A stretch of 55,719 nucleotides of DNA from NCBI RefSeq assembly GCF_003386205.1, contig NZ_QRDY01000011.1:27530-83248 (forward strand). The letters run 5' to 3'. The notes below the pieces were generated by a model. It saw nothing but the letters and a program-made list of their open reading frames with translations. It did not search any database and had not been told where the DNA came from. Positions 33,611 to 43,067 of the stretch are shown here, piece after piece; position 1 is the first letter of the stretch; each line of letters starts with the position of its first letter. A program made the translations under genes and the position numbers. The stretch comes from Cohnella lupini. GTDB taxonomy: Bacteria; Bacillota; Bacilli; Paenibacillales; Paenibacillaceae.

Positions 33611-35575
33611 TTATTCCGCGTTTAAGGTCTCGAGTATTCGTTGCGCAAGCGCCTCCCCGATGGATACCGCCTTGAAATCATCGATGGAAGCTTCTTTGAT
33701 GGCCTTCAACGAGCCGAAATGGCTAAGCAATTGTTTGCGGCGCTTCTCGCCGATGCCGGGAATAGCGTCCAGGCGCGAAGCGATCATCGATTTGGCCCGC
33801 TTCTCCCTATGGAACGTAATCGCGAAGCGGTGAACTTCGTCTTGAATGCGCTGGAGCAAATAAAACTCCTGACTGTCGCGAGGCAACGGTATGACCTCCG
33901 GCGGATCTCCTATGAGCAGCTGCGCCGTGCGATGCTTGGCATCCTTAGCCAACCCGCACACGGGAACGTCCATGCCGAGCTCGTTGATCAGCACGTCCAT
34001 GACCGAAGCGATATGTCCTTTACCGCCATCCACGACGATCAGATCTGGCAACGGCAAGCCCTCCTTCAGTACTCGCTCGTAGCGGCGGCGGACGACTTCC
34101 CTCATCGTTTCATAATCGTCCGGACCTTGGACGGTCTTTACGTTGTATTTACGATATTCCTTCTTGTCGGGCTTTCCGTTCGTGAACACGACCATGGCGG
34201 AAACGGGTGACGCCCCCTGCATGTTCGAGTTATCGAACGCCTCGATCCGATTAGCGCTCGGAATGCCGATCCATCCGGCCAAGCCTTCCACGGCCTTCAC
34301 GCTACGCGATTCGTCGCGCTCGATCAGCCGGAATTTCTCTTCCAACGCGACGCGGGAATTGTCGCAAGCCATCGCGACTAGCTGGCGTTTCGAGCCTCTC
34401 CTCGGCACGGCTACTTTGATTTTCAGCCACCGGCGCAGAGATTCCCCCACTTCAGCCGCCTCTCCCTCTTCAGCGATCTCTTCTCCGAAGTCTTCCTTTG
34501 TTTCGGAAATCAAATTCGGCTGTGCATCCGATTCCTCGACGGGAGAAGATGCATCCGCAGTAACGGTATCAGCTGCCGTTTGACTTCCTTCCGCTTCCGA
34601 AGCTCCCGGAGGAGCAGGCAATAGCATCTCGCGGGGAAGAGCCGGATTGTCGCTGTAATATTGGGTCACGTAGCTCAGGAAATCCTCGTACGCCTCGCCG
34701 TAATAAGGAAATACGGACACGTGGCGTTGGATCATTTTGCCTTGGCGCATATAGAGAATTTGCACGCACATCCAGCCCTTGTCGGTCGAATAGCCGAAGA
34801 CGTCCCGGTCCATGGCATCCGCCATATTGATCGTCTGCTTCTCCATCAGAGCTTCGATCGCTATGATCTGGTCGCGATACTCCCTTGCCCGTTCGAATTC
34901 CAAGTCCTCGGCGGCGACTTCCATTTTACGCTTCAGTTCCTTCTTGATATCCGTGTGACCGCCGTTCAGAAACCGAGAGATCTCGCCGATCATGTCGTCG
35001 TAAACCTTCTGCTCCACCGGATACTCGCAAGGCGCCACGCATTGCCCCAAGTGGTAATACAAGCAAACTTTGTCCGGTAGCGTATTGCACTTACGCAACG
35101 GGTACAACCTATCCAGAAGCTTCTTCGTTTCCTGCGCGGCATACGCGTTGGGGTATGGGCCGAAATACTTGCCCTTGTCCTTCACGACTCTCCGCGTTAC
35201 CTCTAAGCGAGGGTGAGCCTCGTGCGTGATTTTCAGATAGGGGAACGATTTGTCATCCTTCAACAGCACGTTGTAGCGAGGAAAATGCTCCTTGATCAAA
35301 TTGCATTCCAAGATAAGCGACTCCGTGTTACTTGCCGTGACGATATATTCGAAATCGCGGATTTCCGAAACCAACTTTTGCGTTTTGCCATCGTGGCTTC
35401 CAGAGAAGTAAGAGCGCACGCGATTTTTCAGTACCTTGGCTTTCCCTACGTATATGATCTTGCCTTCGTCGTTTTTCATTAAGTAGCAGCCCGGCTGGTC
35501 GGGAAGCAGCGCCAGCTTGTGGCGAATATTGACCATCGCCTTCTCTTGGCTGACGGAAGGATTCAGGATGTCCAT
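33611..35575 (-). CDS. uvrC: Excinuclease ABC subunit C
   Basis: 654 residues. GIY-YIG nuclease at the N-terminus ([22 protein letters not shown]), a UVR helix pair near 195-235 for binding UvrB, the RNase H-like second nuclease ([11 protein letters not shown] near 445; L-I-V-V-D-G-G-K-G near 525) and tandem helix-hairpin-helix at the end (I-P-G-I-G-E-K-R-R). It makes both cuts in nucleotide excision repair. An acidic, low-complexity insertion of about 60 residues near 310-375 makes it longer than the usual 590-610. ATG start 8 bp after GGAGG. Confidence 0.95.
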   Translation of the reverse strand: MDILNPSVSQEKAMVNIRHKLALLPDQPGCYLMKNDEGKIIYVGKAKVLKNRVRSYFSGSHDGKTQKLVSEIRDFEYIVTASNTESLILECNLIKEHFPRYNVLLKDDKSFPYLKITHEAHPRLEVTRRVVKDKGKYFGPYPNAYAAQETKKLLDRLYPLRKCNTLPDKVCLYYHLGQCVAPCEYPVEQKVYDDMIGEISRFLNGGHTDIKKELKRKMEVAAEDLEFERAREYRDQIIAIEALMEKQTINMADAMDRDVFGYSTDKGWMCVQILYMRQGKMIQRHVSVFPYYGEAYEDFLSYVTQYYSDNPALPREMLLPAPPGASEAEGSQTAADTVTADASSPVEESDAQPNLISETKEDFGEEIAEEGEAAEVGESLRRWLKIKVAVPRRGSKRQLVAMACDNSRVALEEKFRLIERDESRSVKAVEGLAGWIGIPSANRIEAFDNSNMQGASPVSAMVVFTNGKPDKKEYRKYNVKTVQGPDDYETMREVVRRRYERVLKEGLPLPDLIVVDGGKGHIASVMDVLINELGMDVPVCGLAKDAKHRTAQLLIGDPPEVIPLPRDSQEFYLLQRIQDEVHRFAITFHREKRAKSMIASRLDAIPGIGEKRRKQLLSHFGSLKAIKEASIDDFKAVSIGEALAQRILETLNAE

Positions 35576-35731
35576 GAACGGCACCTCCTCTAAGCGGAAT
35601 GAATATCGGGCAGAACACCCGTTCTTCTCATTGTAGCACAGCTTGGGGTTTCATGACTTCACCGGATTTCGGATGCGGCAAACTTCGCAAACTTGTCACC
35701 GGCGTCATGCAGGAATACTTTACAACAAAAA

Positions 35732-35756
35732 GCGATGTTGGGTATACTATACTTAT
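35732..35756 (+). promoter_or_regulatory. Candidate promoter of the YqzM gene
   Basis: TTTACA ending near 35727 and TATACT near 35751-35756 are 18 bp apart and about 25 bp from the ribosome binding site. Approximate positions; moderate match. Confidence 0.4.
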
Positions 35757-35778
35757 CGAATGTGTCAGGAGGCTTCCC

Positions 35779-35925
35779 ATGGAAAACGTTAGAGATCCCC
35801 GCCAGCACATCAACGAAGAGCCGCGCGACGATTTTATGGATACGGCTATCGGCTTCGGGGCCATGTTCGGCTTCATGCTCGTTGTGTTCGCTGCAGCGGT
35901 AATCGTTAAATTTGTTATTTCTTAA
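35779..35925 (+). CDS. YqzM-family small membrane protein
   Basis: A 48-residue protein: charged N-terminal 18 residues (M-E-N-V-R-D-P-R-Q-H), then D-T-A-I-G-F-G-A-M-F-G-F-M leading into one membrane helix and ending V-K-F-V-I-S. Length, layout and the end motif match YqzM of B. subtilis. Function unknown. ATG with AGGAGG 9 bp upstream; the same frame runs open upstream but without a start signal. Followed by a strong terminator. Confidence 0.8.
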   Translation: MENVRDPRQHINEEPRDDFMDTAIGFGAMFGFMLVVFAAAVIVKFVIS

Positions 35926-35944
35926 TCAATGGCATTCAACCAGT

Positions 35945-35979
35945 AAAGCCGCCAGGAGCATTGCTCCTATGGCGGCTTT
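35945..35979 (+). terminator. Terminator of the YqzM gene
   Basis: AAAGCCGCCAGGAGC pairs with GCTCCTATGGCGGCTTT, then T-rich. Confidence 0.88.
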
Positions 35980-36092
35980 TGCTTTAGTTTAGTTCTTCTC
36001 TTTATTCATCCTAACAGAAAAGCAGCCCTTCTCTCGAAGGACCGCGCGATTAAATTCTTCTTATATATCGTCGGAAAACAGCGACCTTCGTT

Positions 36093-36284
36093 CTATTGGG
36101 CTTCGTTCCGCTCCTGCTTGACGACGCGAATGGACGAATCGTCGTAGCGTTTGCGTTCCTTGCGCTCGATCTGCACGATTCTGCCGTCATGCACGACGAT
36201 GTTTACCTCTCCGTATTCCAAACCGTTTACCTGCTCGGCAATACGACCCAACCAACGTTCGTCTACTTCTACCGGTTTCGCCAT
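36093..36284 (-). CDS. YezD-family small protein (DUF2292)
   Basis: A 63-residue protein with the YezD/DUF2292 core: L-E-Y-G-E-V-N-I-V-V-H-D-G-R-I-V-Q-I-E-R-K-E-R. Family members are encoded beside sulfur transport genes and are thought to be sulfur-metabolism accessory proteins, without a known reaction. It is the last gene of the sulfate transporter operon, 51 bp after cysW, with GGAGGG ribosome binding site. Confidence 0.88.
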   Translation of the reverse strand: MAKPVEVDERWLGRIAEQVNGLEYGEVNIVVHDGRIVQIERKERKRYDDSSIRVVKQERNEAQ

Positions 36285-36335
36285 CTCGTTTCCCTCCTGA
36301 ATGGAATGATCCCATCGTTAGTTTAAGTATTAGGT

Positions 36336-37202
36336 TTATTGCTCCTGATGCATGCGACTCTCCAAAATGGATTTAGCGACGAGAGTTATGATCGCGAGCA
36401 ACATCAGCAGAGAAGCAACGGCGAAAGCAGCGCTGAATTGGTACTCGTTGTACACGATTTCGATGTGCAGAGGCAGCGTGTTCGTCTCTCCCCGGATATG
36501 CCCGGATACGACGGATACCGCTCCGAATTCCCCCATCGCTCTCGCGTTACAGAGGATCATGCCATACAGGAGCCCCCATTTGATATTAGGCAACGTGACT
36601 TTGAAGAATACTCTCCATCCGCGCGCGCCAAGACTGACGGCCGCTTCTTCGTCTTGCACGCCTTGTGCCTCCATGAGAGGAATGAGCTCTCTGGCTACGA
36701 AGGGAAACGTAACGAACATAGTAGCAAGAACGATACCCGGCGTTGCAAAAATAATATCGATATCATGTTTATCCAGCCAAGGCCCCAAGAAACCTTGGGC
36801 GCCGAACAAAAGCACATAGATGAGCCCACTCACGACAGGGGATACCGCGAAGGGTAGGTCGATTAAGGTGACTAGCAGGTTTTTGCCGCGAAACTTGAAC
36901 TTCGTGATCGCCCAAGCCGCGGCAACGCCGAATATCGTATTTAGCGGAACTGCTATCAATGCGGTGATTAACGTCAATTTAAGCGCCGACATCGCGTCCG
37001 GATCGGTTAGCGCGGATAAGTATGCTTCCCAGCCTTTACGAAACGACTCCGCGATAACGGAGACCATGGGAAGAATGACGATAAGCCCTATAAAAAGAAG
37101 CGAGATGCCGATTAAAACAAAGCGCACGGCCTTTGATTCCGTCAAGTGAGGCTTAGCCGGCTGGCTTTTCCCCGATCGGGGATTCGTAACGATTCCCGCC
37201 AT
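36336..37202 (-). CDS. cysW: Sulfate ABC transporter permease CysW
   Basis: 288 residues, six helices, with the permease EAA loop near residue 185-205 ([21 protein letters not shown]) that docks on the ATPase. Pairs with CysT to form the sulfate/thiosulfate channel. Starts 6 bp after the cysT stop with GGAGGG. No cysA ATPase gene is in the operon, so the energising subunit must be encoded elsewhere. Confidence 0.92.
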   Translation of the reverse strand: MAGIVTNPRSGKSQPAKPHLTESKAVRFVLIGISLLFIGLIVILPMVSVIAESFRKGWEAYLSALTDPDAMSALKLTLITALIAVPLNTIFGVAAAWAITKFKFRGKNLLVTLIDLPFAVSPVVSGLIYVLLFGAQGFLGPWLDKHDIDIIFATPGIVLATMFVTFPFVARELIPLMEAQGVQDEEAAVSLGARGWRVFFKVTLPNIKWGLLYGMILCNARAMGEFGAVSVVSGHIRGETNTLPLHIEIVYNEYQFSAAFAVASLLMLLAIITLVAKSILESRMHQEQ

Positions 37203-37208
37203 TTCCGG

Positions 37209-38054
37209 TTACCCTCCTTTTACGGTGCGAAGGCGGCGATTGCTCCACCTTTGCAAGATGTTGATCATGAGAAGCAATACGAACGAGATGAGGAGCAGCA
37301 CGACCGCTACCGCCGCCGCTTGCGCGTATTCGTATTGCTCGAGCTTCGTGATAATAAGCAGCGGCGCGATCTCGGTTTTCATCGGCATGTTGCCGGAGAT
37401 GAATACGACTGATCCGTATTCGCCGATTCCGCGAGCGAACGCTAGCGCGAAACCCGTTAATAGCGGCGGGATCAGATCCGGCAATATGATCTTGAAGAAG
37501 GTTCTCGCCCGGTAGGCTCCGAGAAGCACCGCGGCTTCTTCCATGTCGGACTCCATATCCTGCAGGATCGGTTGAACCGTCCGGACGACGAACGGAATCC
37601 CGATGAAGATGAGCGCCAGCGTAATACCGATCGGCGTGTAAGCTACCTTTATGCCTAAAGGCTCAAGCAGGGAGCCTACCCAGCCTTTAGGCGCGTAGAT
37701 CGTCGTTAGCGCAATGCCGGCGACGGCCGTAGGCAACGCGAACGGCAAATCGATCAAGCCGTCCACGATTTTCTTGCCGGGAAACTTGTAGCGCACGAGC
37801 ACCCAAGCCAACAACAAACCGAATACCAAATTTACCAGCGCCGCGAAGAAGGCGGTCAACAAGCTTAACCGATAGGAGGCCACGACCCGGGGATCGGATA
37901 CCGTATCCCACCATTCGGCGGGAGAAAGTTCGGCCGACTTGATGACAAGCGCGGCCAACGGAATAAGAACGATCAGGCTCAAGTACAGGACGGAAAATCC
38001 CAATGTAATCGATAATCCCGGCAATACCCGGTCTTTCTTGCGAATTAATGTCAT
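37209..38054 (-). CDS. cysT: Sulfate ABC transporter permease CysT (CysU)
   Basis: 281 residues, six helices, EAA loop [21 protein letters not shown] near 180-200. It is similar to CysW over the whole length and together they form the membrane channel. It lies between the binding-protein gene (32 bp upstream) and cysW. Confidence 0.92.
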   Translation of the reverse strand: MTLIRKKDRVLPGLSITLGFSVLYLSLIVLIPLAALVIKSAELSPAEWWDTVSDPRVVASYRLSLLTAFFAALVNLVFGLLLAWVLVRYKFPGKKIVDGLIDLPFALPTAVAGIALTTIYAPKGWVGSLLEPLGIKVAYTPIGITLALIFIGIPFVVRTVQPILQDMESDMEEAAVLLGAYRARTFFKIILPDLIPPLLTGFALAFARGIGEYGSVVFISGNMPMKTEIAPLLIITKLEQYEYAQAAAVAVVLLLISFVLLLMINILQRWSNRRLRTVKGG

Positions 38055-38086
38055 GTGCCCGCCCTAACTCCTCTTCCGGCCCTTTG

Positions 38087-39184
38087 TTAGGAACCCGGCG
38101 TGTATATTTGGTCAAACGTTCCGCCGTCGGCAAAGTGCTTCGCTTGCGCTTCCGCCCAACCGCCGAAGTCTTGATCGATCGTCAATAAGTTTAATTGTCC
38201 GTATTGATCCTTGTATTTATCGGCGACCGATTGAAGGCGAGGACGATAAAAGTTCTTGGCAGCGATTTCCTGACCTTGTTCGGTGTACAAATATTTCAGG
38301 TACTCTTCCGCTGCCGCGCGGGAACCTTTCTTGTCGACGTTCTTGTCTACGACGGCAACCGACGGCTCAGCCAGGATGCTGATCGAAGGCGTTACGATTT
38401 CATAGTCGTCTCCGAACTCTTTCAACGCGAGATAAGCTTCGTTCTCCCATGCCAGCAACACGTCGCCGATTCCTTTTTCAACGAAAGTCGTCGTCGAACC
38501 GCGCGCTCCGGTGTCTAAGACGGGAACGTTCTTGAATAACTGCTTGAGGAAGTCCAGCGTTTGCGCTTCGTCGTATCCAAGCGTTTTCGTAGCGTACCCC
38601 CATGCTGCTAGGTAATTCCAACGCGCTCCTCCGGAGGTTTTCGGATTCGGAGTGATAACTTCGATGTCCTCTTTAATCAGATCTCCCCAGTCCTTGATTC
38701 CCTTCGGGTTGCCTTTGCGTACGAGGAATACGATGGTCGATGTGTAAGGCGTGCTGTTCTGCTCAAAGGATTGCTGCCAATCGGGCTTGATTAAATCGTT
38801 GGCTGCGATCTCGTCGATGTCGTATCCGAGCGCCAACGTTACGACGTCCGCTTCCAATCCGTCGATAACCGCCCTGGCTTGCTTACCCGATCCACCATGC
38901 GATTGTTTGATCGTTACCGTGCCGCCTGTTTTGCCTTTCCAGTATTCTGCGAAGCTTTTGTTGAATTCTTCGTAAAGCTCGCGAGTCGGATCGTACGACA
39001 CGTTCAGCAGTTCGATATCTTTGGGAGCTTCGCTAGCGGGACTAGATTCGCCTGCCGGAGTCGATGCGCCTGATTCGGAAGCCGGTTGATTGTTGCCGTT
39101 ATTCGATCCGCATGCTGACAATACCGAGATAATCAATGTCGCGATAAGGACGAGACGGAGGGTTTTAAATGTTGTCATTCTCAT
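38087..39184 (-). CDS. Sulfate/thiosulfate-binding lipoprotein
   Basis: 365 residues: signal peptide with lipobox L-S-A-C (about Cys25), a Ser/Ala/Pro-rich linker of some 30 residues, then the sulfate-binding protein fold ([39 protein letters not shown] near the end), that is the CysP/Sbp family. It captures sulfate outside the membrane for CysTW. First gene of the operon binding protein-cysT-cysW-yezD. Confidence 0.93.
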   Translation of the reverse strand: MRMTTFKTLRLVLIATLIISVLSACGSNNGNNQPASESGASTPAGESSPASEAPKDIELLNVSYDPTRELYEEFNKSFAEYWKGKTGGTVTIKQSHGGSGKQARAVIDGLEADVVTLALGYDIDEIAANDLIKPDWQQSFEQNSTPYTSTIVFLVRKGNPKGIKDWGDLIKEDIEVITPNPKTSGGARWNYLAAWGYATKTLGYDEAQTLDFLKQLFKNVPVLDTGARGSTTTFVEKGIGDVLLAWENEAYLALKEFGDDYEIVTPSISILAEPSVAVVDKNVDKKGSRAAAEEYLKYLYTEQGQEIAAKNFYRPRLQSVADKYKDQYGQLNLLTIDQDFGGWAEAQAKHFADGGTFDQIYTPGS

Positions 39185-39224
39185 ACACCCCTAGAATTAA
39201 TTTAGTTTTGAATTCGTGCATTTA

Positions 39225-39306
39225 GACCCGGATGGCCGATCCGTAGGTCCATGATACCACCTGTATTCCTACTCTTTTTATAATTACTACCCGTTTAGTT
39301 GGTATT
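39225..39306 (-). promoter_or_regulatory. Candidate promoter, dyad and leader hairpin of the sulfate operon
   Basis: On the minus strand a TATAAA (39277-39282) is preceded by a dyad AATACC-N9-GGTAGTAATT (39282-39306) that would cover the -35 area, and followed by a leader hairpin GACC-CGGAT...ATCCG-GGTC (39225-39249). A CymR-like repressor could bind the dyad; this is only a guess from position. Confidence 0.35.
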
Positions 39307-39494
39307 GGAGCAATAATAACAGTTGATCTTGCCTACTGTCAATAAATACTATAAAAAATAACGATAAATAATTTCGAATATTTGGTACAAATGTTAAGCT
39401 TGCGGCAAACGACTGTAGTGAATGATTGAACAAGAGCTTGAGCATGCTCCATGAGTCCAAGTTATTCACTCGGAATTAGCAGGGTTAGGTAGGA

Positions 39495-39775
39495 TTAGAG
39501 GGGCCTTGCCGCTTTAATTCATCGAATTTGGTACTGTAGGTGGATTTAGCGCGGTTCTGCCGCTTTAATTCATCGGATTTGGTACTGTAGGTGGATTTAG
39601 CGCGGCCTTGCCGCTTTAATTCATCGGATTTGGTACCGAAGACGGGTTTAGAGCGACCTTGCCGCTTTAATTCATCGGATTTGGCACTGTAGACGGGTTT
39701 AGAGGGTCCATGCCGCTTCAATTCATCGGATTTGGTACTGTAGACGGGTTTAGAACGACCTTGCGCTATAAATGA
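39495..39775. repeat. Tandem array B, five copies and a part, period 51 bp
   Basis: GCTTTAATTCATCGGATTTGG-type units start at 39511, 39562, 39613, 39664, 39715 and (degenerate) 39766: each step is exactly 51 bp. The unit is unrelated to array A. A frame on the minus strand reads as 17-residue repeats ending K-S-D-E-L-K-R-Q but lacks a ribosome binding site, so I treat it as non-coding. Confidence 0.92.
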
Positions 39776-39814
39776 GCGAGTACCCACGAGTAAACGGCAA
39801 AAGTCAGGTTAATT

Positions 39815-39967
39815 GCGAGGAATGAATGGTTTCAAGCGGTTTAGCCCGGCGGAGTCGGGTTACTTGCGAGGAACAAGCACGCTCAGGCGGTTTAGCCCGG
39901 CGCAGTCGGGTTAATTGAGTGGAATGATCAGGCTTAAGCGAATTAGCCCGGAGAAACCGGGCTAATT
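39815..39967. repeat. Tandem array C, three diverged copies, period 51 bp
   Basis: Copies of G(C)GAGGAA...TTTAGCCCGG...CCGGGTTA start at 39815, 39866 and 39917, 51 bp apart. Each contains a TAGCCCGG/CCGGGTTA hairpin; in the third it is a perfect 11-bp arm (AATTAGCCCGG 39941-39951 and its complement 39957-39967) that could serve as a transcript end for dnaI although no T-run follows. Confidence 0.85.
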
Positions 39968-39993
39968 CTGTCACGTTCCGCGACTTACGGGAA

Positions 39994-40941
39994 TCAACTT
40001 CCCCGGTGATTGCGGCCGCGAACGTGAATGACGTCGACGAACGGACGAACCCGGTCCATTAGACGCTGTCCTTTGTGCATTTCCTCGCCTTCCTTATGGG
40101 TAAAGCTGAAATGCCGTTCCAAGTCCTCCAAATCATGATTGGAAGTATAGAAGGTCGGCTTGCGGTTCATCCGGTGATTGAGAATAGCTCCGAGCACATG
40201 ATCCCTGACCCACGGGCTCAAATTCTCCGCTCCGATATCGTCGAAAATAAGTAAATCGGCTTCTTTCATCAAAGAAAGAGTTTCTTTCAGCTTCTGAGGC
40301 TCGAACATAAGAGCTTTCGCATCCTCGACGAACTCCGGCATGTACACGATTACACCGGAGAAACCTTCCCTGGCCAGCTTTTGCAGTAGATAACCGGCCA
40401 TATAGGTTTTACCCGTTCCGAAGCTACCTTGCAAATATAAGCCTTTCTTCTGCAAACCTTGGCTCTTCGTTGTCCGGACATAGTTCAATAATTCGTGAAT
40501 GGCTGGTTCCCGATTGGCATCCTGCAGCATTTCCGTTTCATCGTAATTTTCCCTATAGACAGCCTCGTCCACGTAAAAGCTTGAAATTCTGCGGCGGATT
40601 TGTTGTTGCTGCTCGTTGGCTGTCCACTTGGAACACGCAGTTTTGTAATCATTTAATTGCCACCGTCCTCCCACTTCCGTGCATTGGATTCCAGTGGAAT
40701 GTCCTTGCATATCATTGGGGCATTTATCTAAGCCCGGGCATTCCTTACATGCCCGAGCTTCCGATGTCATCTGGTAAAGCCTATTCAGATTAATCTTCAG
40801 CACATGATCGTCCACCTCGGGGTAACGGGAACGCAATTTCAGTACCAACGGATCGTTCAGCACTTGGTTGGCTATCTTCTCCGTTTTCTCCAATCCTTCG
40901 ATGACCGGCATTCTTCGAAACGCTTCACCTATTGATTCCAT
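39994..40941 (-). CDS. dnaI: Primosomal protein DnaI (helicase loader)
   Basis: 315 residues. N-terminal zinc-binding part with C-K-E-C-P-G-L-D-K-C-P and a later Cys pair (T-A-C-S-K-W), then AAA+ domain with Walker A G-S-F-G-T-G-K-T, Walker B L-L-I-F-D-D-I-G and sensor Y-T-S-N-H. It loads the DnaC helicase at oriC together with DnaD and DnaB. Start ATG at 40939-40941 after AGGGGG. It would be downstream of dnaB in the same direction, but array D fills the 467-bp gap between them. Confidence 0.95.
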   Translation of the reverse strand: MESIGEAFRRMPVIEGLEKTEKIANQVLNDPLVLKLRSRYPEVDDHVLKINLNRLYQMTSEARACKECPGLDKCPNDMQGHSTGIQCTEVGGRWQLNDYKTACSKWTANEQQQQIRRRISSFYVDEAVYRENYDETEMLQDANREPAIHELLNYVRTTKSQGLQKKGLYLQGSFGTGKTYMAGYLLQKLAREGFSGVIVYMPEFVEDAKALMFEPQKLKETLSLMKEADLLIFDDIGAENLSPWVRDHVLGAILNHRMNRKPTFYTSNHDLEDLERHFSFTHKEGEEMHKGQRLMDRVRPFVDVIHVRGRNHRGS

Positions 40942-41010
40942 TCCCGTTCCCCCTAGATTGAATGATATCTTAACCTTGACCTCAATCAAAGCCCGCTAAT
41001 TACGTAGACT

Positions 41011-41347
41011 AACTCCGCCCACCACTCGCCAACCGAGCGAGATAGCTAAGTAACTTCGTTAACTCCGCCCACCACTCGCCAACCGAGCGAGATAGCTAAG
41101 TAACTTCGTTAACTCCGCCCACCACTCGCCAACCGAGCGAGATAGCTAAGTAACTTCGTTAACTCCGCCCATCACTCACCATCCGAGCAGAGATAGCTAA
41201 GTAACTTCGTTAACTCCGCCCATCACTCACCATCCGAGCCGAGATAGCTAAGTAACTTCGTTAACTCCGCCCACCACTCGCCATCCGAGCCGAGATAGCT
41301 AAGTAACTTCGTTAACTCCGCCCACCACTCGCCATCCGGGCCGAGAA
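41011..41347. repeat. Tandem array D between dnaB and dnaI, seven copies, period 50-51 bp
   Basis: AACTCCGCCC starts at 41011, 41061, 41111, 41161, 41212, 41263 and 41314: three steps of 50 bp, then three of 51. The extra base lies in GAGC(A/C)GAGATAG. Copies are 90 percent identical or better by eye. Hence the dnaB-dnaI spacer is almost wholly repeat. Confidence 0.95.
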
Positions 41348-41408
41348 TTTCAAAAGCATTTCTTCATAAACCTACAAGTACAATCACTAATAGTCGGTTA
41401 ACACGCCG

Positions 41409-42905
41409 CTAACTCTCTTCTTTCATTTTGCGAGCTAATTCTCTCATCCTCTCCAGCTCTTCCGGAGACATTTCCTTGACCGGCCCGTTATCCTTAACGA
41501 CGGACATAGCCGGCTTGCGGCGCCCGCTTCTTGCCTGACCTTGCGATCCGAAGGAACTTCCGCCGTCTCTCGCCGTCTCTTCCCCGCGACGCTTGCGTTC
41601 CAGCGATACGTTCAGCTTCTCCTGCTCTCGTATGTACATCGCCGCCTTATCAAGCGTGTCGATACCCTTCGCCAGCATATTCGACGCAATGGAATCGACG
41701 AAGGATTTGGTTAATCGCTGCGCGTGGCCCAAGGAGAAAACGTAATGGATAAGAACGTTGATGACCGGTTCCGGTAACTTGTAATTCAGATCGATTCGTT
41801 CGAAAATACGGACGAAAGGATCCGGCACCGCTCCGGGAAAATAACGCTCGAGCATCCGGGTATAAGGCTCCCGGCGCAACATCTCGTTATACCGGGCAAC
41901 CGTCACTTCTTCTTGGAACCGCTCCGGTATGTCAAGTTGCATGGAGGAACTCGTTGCCGCCGGTTCCTCGTTCACCGGTATCTGCCGTTCTTCGCCGCGC
42001 GCGAGAAATCTCTCCCGTTCCTCGTCCCGCTTGCGATCCTGACGGTACATCAGGTTGGCCCGGTTCTGAAGCTCGTCCCAAGTCAGCGTGCCGTCGGAGT
42101 GGAATATTCCGTCTTCGTCGAGAAGACGGCAAATTTCCGGTACTTCCAGGTTGAATTTATAAGCCAAGTAATTCAGCTGCGCCATCGACTCCGGCGCCCG
42201 GTTAAGCCGCTCGACGAACGACCGGTTAGCGGATCCGCGCGGGAAACGCAGCATCATCTCGCCGTGGCGTATCTTTTCCTGCGTCTTGAACGCCGGCGTC
42301 CGTTCTTTGGCCGTTGCGCTCTCCTGCCAGCCCATCTCGAGCTCAGGATCCAGCGTTGCCGAGCCGATGCGGAACATTTCGTAGAACGGCATCGTCGCCT
42401 CTTCCCTGTTGACGAACCGGGCCAGCTCGGGGGGCTGGGCAACTTCAAAGCCGTCCTTCAGCTCCAATAGCGCGGACTTGCCGATTCTATCCCTTAACAA
42501 GAGAGTAAGATGATAGTTCGAGAAAAATTCCGTATAACTAAGAGGACGTTGCAGCACGTATTCGTATATGGACTCTTCCGTCAAAGGATTATGATTGCGA
42601 AACACTTGAAGCAAGCCAACCGCTTCCAGTCTGGATGCGGCATCGATCGCCGTTTGCCGACCCGTGGCGTTAAGCTCCAATCCGAGTCCCAAGAACAGCT
42701 TGCGCTGCGGCTCCGGAACGGAATAACCCGCGCTCTCTTCCGGAAACTGATGATAGAGTAATTGATAGAAAGCAGCCGAAACCGCCCCTACCATCGGCTG
42801 ATAGAGAGTAATGAACACCTTGCGGTCCAAACCGCTCAAGGCAAAATCTCGATTCGTAAAATAACGGTGATTTTCCGTAAACTCCATGATATTCGATACG
42901 CGCAT
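41409..42905 (-). CDS. dnaB: Replication initiation and membrane attachment protein DnaB
   Basis: 498 residues; Bacillus-type DnaB (not the helicase). An N-terminal winged-helix part (R-Y-F-T-N-R-D-F-A-L-S...Y-Q-P-M-V-G-A), a central domain, then a DnaD-like C-terminal domain with I-N-V-L-I-H-Y-V near 400 and a basic, low-complexity tail. It helps load helicase at oriC and links to the membrane. Start ATG 42903-42905 (M-R-V-S-N) is preceded by only a weak AAAGAG; the frame extends to 42965 but the extended -10 TGCTACAAT (42948-42956) lies there, so the shorter start is likelier. Confidence 0.92.
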   Translation of the reverse strand: MRVSNIMEFTENHRYFTNRDFALSGLDRKVFITLYQPMVGAVSAAFYQLLYHQFPEESAGYSVPEPQRKLFLGLGLELNATGRQTAIDAASRLEAVGLLQVFRNHNPLTEESIYEYVLQRPLSYTEFFSNYHLTLLLRDRIGKSALLELKDGFEVAQPPELARFVNREEATMPFYEMFRIGSATLDPELEMGWQESATAKERTPAFKTQEKIRHGEMMLRFPRGSANRSFVERLNRAPESMAQLNYLAYKFNLEVPEICRLLDEDGIFHSDGTLTWDELQNRANLMYRQDRKRDEERERFLARGEERQIPVNEEPAATSSSMQLDIPERFQEEVTVARYNEMLRREPYTRMLERYFPGAVPDPFVRIFERIDLNYKLPEPVINVLIHYVFSLGHAQRLTKSFVDSIASNMLAKGIDTLDKAAMYIREQEKLNVSLERKRRGEETARDGGSSFGSQGQARSGRRKPAMSVVKDNGPVKEMSPEELERMRELARKMKEES

Positions 42906-42947
42906 CGCGGGATCGACAACTCTTTTCGCTTGAATAATGGTTGTTCT

Positions 42948-42956
42948 ATTGTAGCA
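42948..42956 (-). promoter_or_regulatory. Extended -10 promoter of dnaB
   Basis: TGCTACAAT on the minus strand, predicted start near 42941 and a leader of about 35 nt. No good -35 is visible, as is normal for TGn promoters. Confidence 0.5.
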
Positions 42957-42981
42957 CAAATCCAACCTCCCGAAGACATGT

Positions 42982-43050
42982 AAAAAAAGACTCCGCCGCG
43001 TTCGGGGTAACGAAGCCTTTCGTCACCTTCGATATGCGCTAGCTGGAGTC
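42982..43050 (-). terminator. Terminator of the YuiB-GtrA-hydrolase operon
   Basis: GGACTCC (outer arm, 43044-43050) pairs with GGAGTC (42989-42994) and an inner arm GGTGACGAA pairs with TTCGTTACC; a seven-T run follows on the minus strand (42982-42988). Confidence 0.85.
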
Positions 43051-43067
43051 CATATCTAGGACCTCTA

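Noticed and set aside
39485..39787. 100-residue K-S-D-E-L-K-R repeat protein in array B
   Set aside because: Same reasoning: period 51, GTG start with no SD, no fold and no neighbour.
39960..39993. Intrinsic terminator of dnaI in array C
   Set aside because: The hairpin is perfect but no T-run follows on the minus strand; it is a weak candidate only.
16174..41347. CRISPR array
   Set aside because: Units are contiguous with no variable spacers, and no cas gene is present.
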